Shown piece by piece: positions 18,886 through 27,206 of a DNA stretch of 64,000 nt. Below the pieces are notes generated by a model. That model was not told where the DNA came from. It was given only the letters and a program-made list of their open reading frames with translations, and did not search any database. The position numbers were made by a program, and so were the translations under genes. Positions within the stretch are counted from its first letter, which is position 1. The number at the start of each line of letters is the position of its first letter. Origin of the DNA: an uncultured Marinobacter sp. GTDB lineage: Bacteria; Pseudomonadota; Gammaproteobacteria; Pseudomonadales; Oleiphilaceae. The stretch is from assembly GCF_947488835.1 (NCBI RefSeq), contig NZ_CANLBK010000001.1, positions 1,674,001-1,738,000 on the forward strand, written 5' to 3'.

Positions 18886-20151
18886 ATGAGCGACAACATC
18901 GTTAAAGTTTCAAGAAATACGGAAAATGCACCCAAAAACCTGTCATCGACGCACTCAGTGGCATTTTCTCATTACAATAATATTTCAGCGCAACTACCAA
19001 TAGACCCCGAAACAGGTACGGTGGTTACGGGTGGGATCAAAAATCAGACAAAGCAGTGCCTTGAGAACATAAAAGCAATTATAGAAAGCATCAATCATGT
19101 CATGGACGATGTAGTCAAAATCAATATATTCCTGACAAACATCTCCGATATTGACGCTGTAGAGACAGTGTACGAATCATTCTTCCAGAACTATCTCCCT
19201 ACACGAACAACCGTCGCGGTTTCAGCTTTGCCTGCGGAAAACGCATTGCTGCAAATAGACGCCCTCATTTCGAATGGCGAAGGCACTCCGCCACAACAGC
19301 CATGCGACCTCTTAAAAGCGGCAATAGACACGAAAGCCGCGCCACAAAGCGCGTCCTCAACACAAACCGTCGCGTTTTCTCACTACAACAACATTTCGGC
19401 CCAATTACCGATTGATCCCGAATCTGGCGGGTTGGTTACAGGCGGTGTAAAAGCTCAAACCGCGCAATGCTTGAAAAACATCAAAGCAATTCTAGAAAGT
19501 ATCGACGTTCCTTTTGACGACATTGTCAAAATCAACATATTCCTTAAAAACATATCGGATGTTGATGCAGTAAATGAAGTTTACACAACGTTTTTCCCCG
19601 ACTCAGCTATAGCAAGAACCGCTGCCTATGTACCGGCACGGACAATAATTTCAGCATCAGGATTGCCGTTGGATGCGTTAGTGCAGATTGATGCGGTTGT
19701 ATCGCATGGAGACGGTACGCCCCCGCAAGCCGTTGAAGACAGGCACGGAATCGTCATAAGAGCACACAATACGGAGCGGGCACCCCGGAGTTCACTGTCT
19801 ACACAGACAGTCGCATTTTCACATTACAATCACTTATCCGGCCAACTGCCTCTGGACCCGGACACCGGCAGCATGGTCGCAGGAGGCGCAAAAGAGCAGG
19901 CCGGGCAATGTTTGCAAAATATAAAGGCAATTATAGAAAGCACTGATCACGTGATGGACGATATCGTTAAGGTAACGATCCAGGTAAAAAATATTGCAGA
20001 CATTGGCTCTATAAACGAGGTTTACACAACATTCTTCGAAAGCGATCTTCCTGCCAGAACAACCATTGGCGTTTCAGCTATCCCTGAGGGTGCTTTGGTT
20101 CAAATCGATGCCGTTCTTTCGAACGGAGAAGGTACACCACCCAGTCTGTGA
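18886..20151 (+). CDS. Triple RidA/YjgF-domain fusion protein
   Basis: A 421-residue protein made of three consecutive RidA (YER057c/UK114) domains with no other domain. Each contains VAFSHYN, a Leu-Pro-(I/L)-Asp-Pro block and MDD-type helix motifs; VAFSHY starts at residues 25, 162 and 309. Single RidA proteins hydrolyse reactive enamine/imine intermediates, releasing ammonia, and form trimers. The substrate-carboxylate Arg is kept in each domain (Arg107, Arg252, Arg391), but the position matching RidA Glu120 is Asp (125, 269, 408). Domain 2 carries a short insert before its Arg. Codons are visibly more AT-rich than in the neighbouring genes, hinting at transfer. It is divergent from urease; the substrate is unknown. 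Confidence 0.85.
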   Translation: MSDNIVKVSRNTENAPKNLSSTHSVAFSHYNNISAQLPIDPETGTVVTGGIKNQTKQCLENIKAIIESINHVMDDVVKINIFLTNISDIDAVETVYESFFQNYLPTRTTVAVSALPAENALLQIDALISNGEGTPPQQPCDLLKAAIDTKAAPQSASSTQTVAFSHYNNISAQLPIDPESGGLVTGGVKAQTAQCLKNIKAILESIDVPFDDIVKINIFLKNISDVDAVNEVYTTFFPDSAIARTAAYVPARTIISASGLPLDALVQIDAVVSHGDGTPPQAVEDRHGIVIRAHNTERAPRSSLSTQTVAFSHYNHLSGQLPLDPDTGSMVAGGAKEQAGQCLQNIKAIIESTDHVMDDIVKVTIQVKNIADIGSINEVYTTFFESDLPARTTIGVSAIPEGALVQIDAVLSNGEGTPPSL

Positions 20152-20163
20152 CGATCACAAAAT

Positions 20164-20195
20164 AAAGCCCGCCGAAATCACTTCCGGCGGGCTTT
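20164..20195. terminator. Bidirectional terminator between the triple-RidA gene and narK copy 2
   Basis: AAAGCCCGCCG pairs with CGGCGGGCTTT across a ten-base loop between convergent genes; A and T tracts on the two sides allow use from either direction. The stem is the same as that of the terminator at 12695. Confidence 0.85.
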
Positions 20196-20221
20196 GTTAC
20201 TTCAGGATATTGATACTGGCA

Positions 20222-21727
20222 TCACGCCCTGCCAAGTGCTACCTGGCGCTGACGCTCCTCTTCCTCAATCTGCAGATCGACAGAAGACACTTCATACTCT
20301 TCCGCAAAGCCGGACTCGGGCTCTTTCAACCACATCAGGCAAAGCACCCAGCTTATGAAGGCTCCGCCAGCAATGATAAAGAAGAACTGGCTAGGGGTAA
20401 CGAAGGTGAAGATAGTCAGGTAGACAACCGCCCCCACGTTGCCATAAGCACCTGCCATGCCTGATATTTGCCCGGTCAGGCGGCGTTTGATCGACGGGAT
20501 AATACCGAAGGTTGCACCTTCTGCACCCTGCACAAAGAAGGAAGTGAAGACAGTAATGCCTACGGCGATAATCAGCGGCCAACTGGAGTTGAGCAAGCCC
20601 ATCAGCGCAAAGCCCACACAAATACCAAACATATAGCTGAGCATCACGAAACGGCGATTACCCATGCGGTCGGAAACCATGCCACCCATGGGGCGGGCCA
20701 CCAGGTTAACGAAGGCAAAGGAGGCTGCAACCATGCCGGCGGCCGCCGCACTCAAGCTCCAGGTTTCTTCGAAGAACATTGGCAGCATGGAGACCACCGC
20801 CAGCTCGGCGCCAAAGTTGGCAAAGTAGGTGCTGTTCAGTGCAGCAACACTGTTGAACGGGTATTTGTCGTCCTCTGGCACACCCTTTTTCAGGATAGGC
20901 AGGTTCACCCGCAGGATTTGCACGATCTGGTAGAGCACAATCGCAACGATGACTGCGTAGGCGATCACCGCACCGGTCACACTCAGGTAGCCCATATTCT
21001 GGATACGCCATACCAGAATAGCCAGAACGCCGATCAAGGGAATGGTCCACAGGATCAGTTTGATCATGTCGCCCCAGGTACTGACTTCCAGCGCGCTGGC
21101 TTTGCGGGGCTTGCGGTGCACGGTTCCCACCGGGCCGTCTGTTACGGCGAACCAGTAGTAAACACCGTAGAGCGCCATCACAATCGCACTCTGGGCAATG
21201 GCCCAGCGCCAGCCGTCATCGCCGCCATACATTTGCAGCGCGATGGTAGGCAGAGTCAACGCCGCTGCTGCGGAACCGAAGTTACCCCAGCCTGCGTAGA
21301 AGCCCTCGGCAAAGCCAATGTCGCGAGGCTTGAACCACATGGCAGTCATGTGGATACCCACCACAAAGCTGGCACCGATGGAGCTAAGAACCAAACGGCT
21401 GACCAGCAGCTGGGTCATGGTGTCGCCAAAGGCGAAGGTGAGTGCCGGAATCGACATCAGAACCATCAGTATGGAGAACACCCGGCGCGGGCCAAAGCGG
21501 TCAAGGGCCATGCCCACAATGATTCGTGCGGGGATCGTCAACGCCACGTTACAGATGGCGAACAGGCGTAGATCATCAGCCGTCAACCAGTCGACGCTTT
21601 TAAGCATACTGGACGCCAGCGGCGCCATGTTGAACCACACATAAAATGTGATAAAAAACGCTATCCAAGTCAGGTGCAGTGCCTTGATCTCTGGATTCTT
21701 GAAACCGAATACGTCTGCAACTCTCAT
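20222..21727 (-). CDS. Nitrate/nitrite MFS transporter (NarK/NrtP type, 501 aa)
   Basis: Second nitrate/nitrite carrier, a twelve-helix MFS protein. LTIPARIIVGMALDRFGPRR holds the helix-2 Arg and motif A. IGASFVVGIHMTAMWFKPRD with EGFYAGWGNFGSA and the later GMAGAYGNVGAVVYLT are the two nitrate signatures. A cytoplasmic loop separates the halves and the tail is acidic. It differs clearly from the 530-residue NarK at 11076 and is nearer to NasA/NrtP-like carriers, so the two may split import and export or respiration and assimilation. A GGAGG ribosome site precedes the ATG. The universal stress gene lies upstream in the same direction, 40 nt away, so both may share the FNR-box promoter. Confidence 0.9.
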   Translation of the reverse strand: MRVADVFGFKNPEIKALHLTWIAFFITFYVWFNMAPLASSMLKSVDWLTADDLRLFAICNVALTIPARIIVGMALDRFGPRRVFSILMVLMSIPALTFAFGDTMTQLLVSRLVLSSIGASFVVGIHMTAMWFKPRDIGFAEGFYAGWGNFGSAAAALTLPTIALQMYGGDDGWRWAIAQSAIVMALYGVYYWFAVTDGPVGTVHRKPRKASALEVSTWGDMIKLILWTIPLIGVLAILVWRIQNMGYLSVTGAVIAYAVIVAIVLYQIVQILRVNLPILKKGVPEDDKYPFNSVAALNSTYFANFGAELAVVSMLPMFFEETWSLSAAAAGMVAASFAFVNLVARPMGGMVSDRMGNRRFVMLSYMFGICVGFALMGLLNSSWPLIIAVGITVFTSFFVQGAEGATFGIIPSIKRRLTGQISGMAGAYGNVGAVVYLTIFTFVTPSQFFFIIAGGAFISWVLCLMWLKEPESGFAEEYEVSSVDLQIEEEERQRQVALGRA

Positions 21728-21767
21728 TCTAAGCCTCCGGGGGCTTCCAGTTCAGCGCCAGTGGCTG

Positions 21768-22229
21768 TCAGTGGCTAGGCAGGATAAGTAGGGGGCATTG
21801 CACCCGGCGCGCCAGAAAAGAGCTGACTTTGCCAAATGTCATGTAATCCAGCTCATCCACAAAGTAGGTCAATGAACGAGCAATCAACCCGCCATCCACC
21901 TCTTCACTGTGGCGGGCGATAACCAGCATGCCGGGCTTAACTTTGCTCTCTGCGGCATACAGCAACATTTTCCGGGCATCGCCTTCCAGAAGTAGCGTCT
22001 CCGAGGTGACGTCCTCTTTCTCGCAAACCTCTTGCGCCTCAAGAAGGTGCCGCTTGAGGTCCATCAACTCTTCCTGAAACATATCTTCATTACTGGCAGT
22101 GATGTCTCTGGGGTTTTCCGCCACAGCCACCAAGGTGATCTGCGGGTTCAGCTCGCGAAACATCGTAATCGTCTGAACCAGCGCCAGCTTTGCATTCCTG
22201 GAGCCGTCGTAGGCAATCATGATTTTCAT
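21768..22229 (-). CDS. Universal stress protein UspA family (copy 1)
   Basis: Soluble alpha/beta Usp-domain protein of 153 residues. MIAYDGSRNAK at the N-terminus and a C-terminal block (GMLVIARHSEEVDGGLIARS, then FLARRVQCPLLIL) mark the family, although the ATP-binding G-2x-G-9x-G(S/T) motif is not clear. The start at 22229 follows CGGAGA, so the longer open frame is rejected. An almost ideal FNR/ANR box lies 90 nt upstream; in Pseudomonas, several Usp proteins are ANR-controlled and support anaerobic survival, a likely role here. It is followed by the narK-type carrier in the same direction. Confidence 0.85.
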   Translation of the reverse strand: MKIMIAYDGSRNAKLALVQTITMFRELNPQITLVAVAENPRDITASNEDMFQEELMDLKRHLLEAQEVCEKEDVTSETLLLEGDARKMLLYAAESKVKPGMLVIARHSEEVDGGLIARSLTYFVDELDYMTFGKVSSFLARRVQCPLLILPSH

Positions 22230-22318
22230 AGCAGTCTCCGAAGGCGGCCACACCCCACACGGGCACTCCGCCAATTGATATTGCTCAGCATTAGCCCACA
22301 TTCCTCAGCGACGCATAT

Positions 22319-22332
22319 TTGATTTAAGTCAA
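22319..22332 (-). promoter_or_regulatory. FNR/ANR/DNR box upstream of the universal stress gene
   Basis: TTGATTTAAGTCAA matches the TTGAT-N4-ATCAA consensus with one change and is fully palindromic. A minus-strand GCTAAT hexamer (22290-22295) has its centre 33 bp away and fits a class-II promoter for uspA and possibly the following narK-type gene. In the plus direction no matching -10 is visible. Confidence 0.75.
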
Positions 22333-22520
22333 ATTCAACGGCGGGTACCCCTACAGAGCAATCGAAGCCCTACCCCCTCTCAGTAATTCCCTGCCGGCAC
22401 CTACCACCCGCCCACCCTGCTGGAGGTACCCCCAATGCTTTCCCACGGAAAAACCCACTTTTGATATGGTTGCAGAGGCTTTGAAAAAGCCGGTATGTGC
22501 AGACAGATAGGGCCGCAGCA

Positions 22521-23873
22521 ATGAACTCGCCAACCAGATCACAACAACATCGCGCACTTGGCCTTTCCACTCTGGCCTTCACCCTGTGCTTCGCCGTTTG
22601 GACCATTTTTTCCATCATTGGCATCCGCATAGCGGAAGACCTGGGCCTGTCTGACACACAGCTTGGCTTGCTTATGGCCACCCCTATCCTGACCGGCTCA
22701 ATCAGCCGGCTGTTCCTGGGAATCTGGACGGATCGATACGGCGGTCGCTGGGTGTTGGGCATACTCATGCTGACCACGGCTACCTGCGTTTACTTGCTCA
22801 CCTTTGCCACTACTTACCTGATGTTGTTGGTTGGCGCTCTTGGGGTTGGCCTTGCCGGTGGCGCGTTCATTGTGGGTGTAGCCTACACGGCTGCCTGGTT
22901 TGAACCCGCCCGACAAGGCACGGCGTTAGGTATCTTTGGTGCAGGCAACGTGGGCTCCGCAGTGACCAACTTTGGTGCACCCTTTTTGTTGGTGGCCTTC
23001 GGCTGGGAAACAACGGCCCAGATTTACGCCTCTGTGCTAGCGGTTATGGGCATCGTCTTCATGCTCCTGGCAAAGGAAGACCCTATCTCAGCTGGCCGAA
23101 AAAAAGACGAGCAGCAACGCTCGTTTATGGAGCAAATGGAGCCCCTGCGGGATCTGCGCGTATGGCGTTTCGCGCTTTATTACTTCTTCGTATTCGGGGC
23201 TTTTGTGGCACTGGCTCTTTGGTTGCCCCATTACCTGATAGGCGTTTACGGCCTCGATATAACAACCGCAGGCATGATTGCGGCGCTGTACACAATTCCT
23301 GCATCCCTGTTCCGCATTCTGGGCGGCTGGATGTCAGATCGTTTTGGTGCACGCAGAGTAATGTACTGGACCTTTATCGCATCGGTTATCTGCACCTTCT
23401 TGCTGAGTTACCCCCCTACCGATTACGTAGTCCACGGCATTGATCGAGACGTTCGTTTCACACTTGAGATGAACTTGCCCGTATTCATTGTTCTGATCTT
23501 CACCCTGGGGTTTTTCATGTCACTGGGTAAAGCAGCAGTCTACAAGCACATCCCCGTTTACTACCCCATGCACGTGGGTGCTGTTGGTGGCGTGGTGGGC
23601 ATGATAGGCGGGCTGGGTGGGTTCATTCTGCCGCTCACTTTCGGGGTTTTGAACGACGTTACCGGCATTTGGCAGAGCTGCTTTATGCTGATGTTCATCA
23701 TTGCCGCTGCGGCCCTGGCCTGGATGCATTACGCCATCCGCTCTGCAGAGCGCGTGGAGTGGGCTGCCAACCAGGAGCAAACCGACCTGCCGGAGCTCGC
23801 ATCTCCTCAGCTGTTCTATCCACTGAATCGCAAGCAGCGCCGCGGCGGCAGCACAGAATCACCGCCGCAGTAA
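22521..23873 (+). CDS. NarK-like MFS nitrate/nitrite transporter (third carrier)
   Basis: MFS carrier of about 450 residues with twelve helices. It shows GSISRLFLGIWTDRYGGR (helix-2 Arg and motif A), AGGAFIVGVAYTAAWFEP and GIFGAGNVGSAVTNFGAP, which is the first nitrate signature, and a second one, GGVVGMIGGLGGFILPL. It therefore belongs to the nitrate/nitrite porter family rather than to drug carriers. The ATG at 22521 is preferred; a GTG at 22497 is also in frame. It is divergent from the Usp gene. It makes three family members in 13 kb with no nitrate reductase in view. Confidence 0.82.
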   Translation: MNSPTRSQQHRALGLSTLAFTLCFAVWTIFSIIGIRIAEDLGLSDTQLGLLMATPILTGSISRLFLGIWTDRYGGRWVLGILMLTTATCVYLLTFATTYLMLLVGALGVGLAGGAFIVGVAYTAAWFEPARQGTALGIFGAGNVGSAVTNFGAPFLLVAFGWETTAQIYASVLAVMGIVFMLLAKEDPISAGRKKDEQQRSFMEQMEPLRDLRVWRFALYYFFVFGAFVALALWLPHYLIGVYGLDITTAGMIAALYTIPASLFRILGGWMSDRFGARRVMYWTFIASVICTFLLSYPPTDYVVHGIDRDVRFTLEMNLPVFIVLIFTLGFFMSLGKAAVYKHIPVYYPMHVGAVGGVVGMIGGLGGFILPLTFGVLNDVTGIWQSCFMLMFIIAAAALAWMHYAIRSAERVEWAANQEQTDLPELASPQLFYPLNRKQRRGGSTESPPQ

Positions 23874-23977
23874 GTTGTTTGGTGCGAGTTTCTTGAAATC
23901 TCTGTAACAGTGCTGTTCCAGCGCTGGCCATGCCTTTAGAATCCGCACACTCGATTTCACCTGGAGCAGTAACCCCC

Positions 23978-24832
23978 ATGTCCCTGGAACTTTCTCCTAC
24001 GGCCGGCTTCAACCAGCTGCACCGTATTGAATCCAGCACGCTCTTTCAGGGCGTAGTGATTGCCATAATCATCCTGTCTGCCCTGACCATAGGCGCGAAA
24101 ACCTACGACTTGCCCCCACTGGTGGAGCAGTCATTAGGTGTTATGGATGCAGCGATCACTCTGTTTTTCCTGATCGAGATTCTTTTCCGGTTTGCCGCCA
24201 GCCCGATTAAGCGGCGCTTCTTCATGGACGGCTGGAACGTTTTCGACACACTGGTGGTGATTGGCAGCCTGATTCCTCTGGATAACTCGGAGGCGGTCTT
24301 GCTTGGAAGGTTGTTGAGGGTTTTCCGGGTATTGCGCCTGGTCTCTGTGGTGCCGGAGCTGCGATTCCTGATCAACTCCCTGCTCAAAGCCATCCCGCGG
24401 ATGGGTTACATCGCGTTGCTGATGTTCATTATTTTTTACATCTATGCCGCCATGGGTTCGATGTTCTTTGCCAAAGTGGATGAGGACCTCTGGGGTGATG
24501 TCGCCATTTCCATGCTCACGCTATTCCGTGTGGCCACCTTCGAGGATTGGACAGATGTTATGTATGCAACGATGGAACACTACCCGCTTAGCTGGATTTT
24601 CTATCTGACGTTCATTTTCCTCACAGCTTTCGTGTTCCTGAACATGATGATCGGAGCGATTCTGGAGGTGATGAGCGAGGAGCAAAATGCCAAGCAGGCT
24701 CAGCAAGCTCACGATGAGCGCGATGAGATTACGCGCCAGTTGCGAGACGTGCAGAGCCAGCTGGCAGAGCTGGTCAGCCTCTCCAAATCAGAACAGAACG
24801 GGCTTGGCCATGGCAAGATGGAAGATAGCTGA
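23978..24832 (+). CDS. Voltage-gated cation channel (six-helix ion-transport protein)
   Basis: One-domain, six-helix channel subunit that should assemble as a tetramer. S4 carries regularly spaced arginines (RLLRVFRVLRL). The pore loop reads ATFEDWTDVMY, where bacterial Na channels have TLESWSM or similar, and S6 is FLNMMIGAILEVMSEE followed by a C-terminal coiled coil (DEITRQLRDVQSQLAELV). The acidic filter suggests calcium or mixed permeability. The ATG at 23978 has a GGAG site and I prefer it to the ATG at 23930. Its last 45 nt overlap the convergent SirB-like gene. Physiological role is unknown. Confidence 0.85.
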   Translation: MSLELSPTAGFNQLHRIESSTLFQGVVIAIIILSALTIGAKTYDLPPLVEQSLGVMDAAITLFFLIEILFRFAASPIKRRFFMDGWNVFDTLVVIGSLIPLDNSEAVLLGRLLRVFRVLRLVSVVPELRFLINSLLKAIPRMGYIALLMFIIFYIYAAMGSMFFAKVDEDLWGDVAISMLTLFRVATFEDWTDVMYATMEHYPLSWIFYLTFIFLTAFVFLNMMIGAILEVMSEEQNAKQAQQAHDERDEITRQLRDVQSQLAELVSLSKSEQNGLGHGKMEDS

Positions 24833-25177
24833 CACCTGGACTAAAGCCAGAACAGCCGCCACAACACGAACCGGGCGTGACACGGTAACTTTCAGGGCGA
24901 ATAGTCCGGCGGCGATGTAGCCTAGCAACAGTGTAATTTTCGCCAGAATCCAGCCTTGTTCAAGCGGGTTCCAGCCACCCACAAACAGCAGGCTGATGGC
25001 CGCAACCAGCAGCACTGTGTCGTTAGCATGGGGTATCCAGCGCAGCGGGGTCATGCGCCAGCCGGGCCGGCCCACGGCATCCATCAGCAATCTCAGTGTG
25101 AACAGGACTACGGTGAGGTAGGCTGTCGTCATGTGAAGGTGCTTCAGTATCATGTATGAGTTCATAAACCATTCCAT
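24788..25177 (-). CDS. SirB-family membrane protein
   Basis: Small inner-membrane protein of 129 residues with four hydrophobic segments, similar to SirB (PF04247), a family once named for invasion-gene regulation in Salmonella and otherwise uncharacterised. The N-terminal KHLHMTTAYLTVVLFTLRLL and the central RWIPHANDTVLLVAAISLL are typical, with conserved His residues in helix 1 and helix 2. Its 3' end overlaps that of the ion-channel gene by 45 nt. Several in-frame ATGs occur in the first ten codons, so the exact start is uncertain. Confidence 0.75.
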   Translation of the reverse strand: MEWFMNSYMILKHLHMTTAYLTVVLFTLRLLMDAVGRPGWRMTPLRWIPHANDTVLLVAAISLLFVGGWNPLEQGWILAKITLLLGYIAAGLFALKVTVSRPVRVVAAVLALVQVSAIFHLAMAKPVLF

Positions 25178-25291
25178 TGTGAATCAAAACGATAGAGACA
25201 TTGTACGCATAGATACCACCAACCGGGTATGTTAATTCTGCGCTCAGCCGTTTAACATATAACTCACATATATGTATCGGCAGGAACCAAC

Positions 25292-26476
25292 ATGCAGGCT
25301 ACTTCAACACCCCCTAACGCTGGGTCCGCCAGCTTCAGTCAGCTTTTCGGCTACCCGTTTCGTATTTTCTTCCTATCCATGACAGTACTGGCACTTCTCG
25401 CCATTCCGCTTTGGGTGCTGCAGGTAACAGGCACAATCAATATGCCATTAGCCATGCCGGGGCTGTTCTGGCACCAGCATGAGATGTTGTTTGGCTTTCT
25501 GACCGCTGCTATTGCAGGCTTCTTGCTCACGGCTGTCTGTGTTTGGACGCAAACCGAACGCACCCATGGCTTCCGGCTGGTACTGCTTTGGGGCGTGTGG
25601 TTAGCTGGGCGGCTACTGCTGGCGTTTGGCGCGGAATTGCCAGATTGGTTGGTGCAAGGCGTCAACCTGGCATTCCTCCCTCTGGTAATGCTGGATGCAG
25701 GATGGCGGGTTTGGCATGCGAAACAAAAACGTCAGCTCATGCTGCTGGTGGTTCTCGGCTTGCTGTGGCTCATGCAGATTGGTTTTGTAACTCGCCTGGA
25801 CATGACATACAGCCACGGAGCACTTATTGCAGCCATGGCTCTGATCAGCATTGTGGGTGGACGCATAACGCCTGCATTCACTACTGGCTGGTTGCGCCAG
25901 CGCGGGCTGAATGCTGATGCGGTAAAGAATATCCCGGCGCTGGATATGGCATCCCTGTTTTCCATGATTCTGCTAATGGCCTCACTGGTAACCGGTTGGC
26001 AAGCCATCACAGGCATTCTGGCGATTGTTGCCGGCACCCTTGTGTTGGTGCGCCTCGCTAACTGGAAGGGCTGGCTGGCTCGCAAAGAGCCCCTGCTGTG
26101 GGTTCTTCACCTCTCCATCCTCTGGATCCCGATTTCCCTATACCTTCTGGCTGGCACCATTTTCGCGGGTTGGCCGTCTAACGCCTGGAGCCATGCTGCA
26201 GGTACTGGCGCCATCAGCTGTCTCATTCTGGGCGTTATCGCCCGGGTAACACTTGGCCATACCGGCCGCCCCCTGGTACTGCCCAAAGGTATGGTTACCG
26301 CATTCATTGCGATCCAGTTGGCGGCAACGCTTCGCGTACTAACGGCCTTCGACATAGTTCCCTGGCACCCCGGAATTGGCAGCAGTAGCCTGCTTTGGAT
26401 ATTCGCCTTCGGCATGTTCCTGGTGCGTTACACAAAAATACTGGCCAGCCCGAGACCCGATGGCCGCGCTGGCTGA
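25292..26476 (+). CDS. nnrS: NnrS family protein (copy 2)
   Basis: Polytopic membrane protein of 394 residues with about twelve helices, an evident NnrS homologue. It starts with the family-type PFRIFFLSMTVLALLAIPLW, continues with FWHQHEMLFGFLTAAIAGFLLTA (metal- or heme-binding His) and ALISIVGGRITPAFTTGWL, and ends with HAAGTGAISCLILGVIARVTLGHTGR. An AGGA site precedes the ATG. It is distinct from the copy at 9658 and more typical of the denitrification-linked group. An intrinsic terminator follows. I see no convincing FNR box in the 114-nt upstream gap. Confidence 0.93.
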   Translation: MQATSTPPNAGSASFSQLFGYPFRIFFLSMTVLALLAIPLWVLQVTGTINMPLAMPGLFWHQHEMLFGFLTAAIAGFLLTAVCVWTQTERTHGFRLVLLWGVWLAGRLLLAFGAELPDWLVQGVNLAFLPLVMLDAGWRVWHAKQKRQLMLLVVLGLLWLMQIGFVTRLDMTYSHGALIAAMALISIVGGRITPAFTTGWLRQRGLNADAVKNIPALDMASLFSMILLMASLVTGWQAITGILAIVAGTLVLVRLANWKGWLARKEPLLWVLHLSILWIPISLYLLAGTIFAGWPSNAWSHAAGTGAISCLILGVIARVTLGHTGRPLVLPKGMVTAFIAIQLAATLRVLTAFDIVPWHPGIGSSSLLWIFAFGMFLVRYTKILASPRPDGRAG

Positions 26477-26515
26477 CACCCTGGGGATGAGGTTTTCCAA
26501 GGGGTTAGAAGAATG

Positions 26516-26543
26516 AACAGGCTCGCAGGAGCCTGTTTTTTTT
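26516..26543 (+). terminator. Intrinsic terminator after nnrS copy 2
   Basis: AACAGGCTC pairs with GAGCCTGTT around a GCAG loop, followed by a run of T. Textbook Rho-independent signal. Confidence 0.93.
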
Positions 26544-26685
26544 GGCGCTACAACCCGCCCCGGAGAACAAACCGAACTTGCAACTGCACCGCTTAAGCGT
26601 TAATCATCCACTAATGGTCAATAGCGACTCTCGAAATAACAGCTAAAGTAACAATAAATCATTCTGTAACAGAGACGATGGCACT

Positions 26686-27195
26686 ATGAACCCGGATCAT
26701 TTTGACAAGGAAGACCTGATTAAGTGTGGTCATGGCAAACTTTTCCCGGGCGCCACGCGGCTGCCCATAGATGAGATGCTAATGGTTGACCGCGTCACCC
26801 ATGTAGGAACAGACGACGGCATCTACGGGAAAGGTAGCCTGGTGGCTGAACTGGATATCAATCCCGACCTCTGGTTCTTTAAAGTCCACTTCGTAGATGA
26901 TCCCGTTATGCCTGGCTGCCTGGGCCTTGATGCTCTGTGGCAACTGGTGGGGTTTTATCTGGCCTGGGGCGGCAGTGAAGGCAAGGGCCGTGCGCTGGGC
27001 GCTGGAGAGGTGAAGTTCACCGGCCAGGTTCTCCCGACCAACAAAAAGGTAACCTACTACCTCGACCTCAAACGCGTAATCCGGCGTAAGCTTACAATGG
27101 CTATTGCCGACGGACGCATGGAAGTGGATGGCAAAGAAATATACACCGCCAAAGACCTGCGGGTTGGCGTGTTCACTTCCACCGACGATTTCTAG
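26686..27195 (+). CDS. fabA: 3-hydroxyacyl-ACP dehydratase/isomerase FabA
   Basis: Cytoplasmic enzyme (169 aa) that dehydrates 3-hydroxydecanoyl-ACP and isomerises the product to cis-3-decenoyl-ACP, the branch point of anaerobic unsaturated fatty-acid synthesis. The hot-dog fold active-site block [20 protein letters not shown] holds His68 and Asp82, equivalent to E. coli His70 and Asp84. Length is standard. It is followed 11 nt later by fabB in an operon, the usual arrangement in pseudomonads and relatives. No FabR/DesT operator is recognisable upstream. Confidence 0.98.
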   Translation: MNPDHFDKEDLIKCGHGKLFPGATRLPIDEMLMVDRVTHVGTDDGIYGKGSLVAELDINPDLWFFKVHFVDDPVMPGCLGLDALWQLVGFYLAWGGSEGKGRALGAGEVKFTGQVLPTNKKVTYYLDLKRVIRRKLTMAIADGRMEVDGKEIYTAKDLRVGVFTSTDDF

Positions 27196-27206
27196 GAGCA
27201 AACAAG

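Noticed and set aside
20468..21571. 367-codon open frame on the plus strand opposite the narK-type gene
   Set aside because: It mirrors the codons of a clear transporter on the other strand, its product is rich in His, Gln and Gly with no known fold, and it has no ribosome site.
26590..26599. 10-bp palindrome CGCTTAAGCG upstream of fabA as a FabR/DesT operator
   Set aside because: The half-sites do not fit the FabR or DesT patterns that I know, and a 10-bp palindrome is not rare enough alone.
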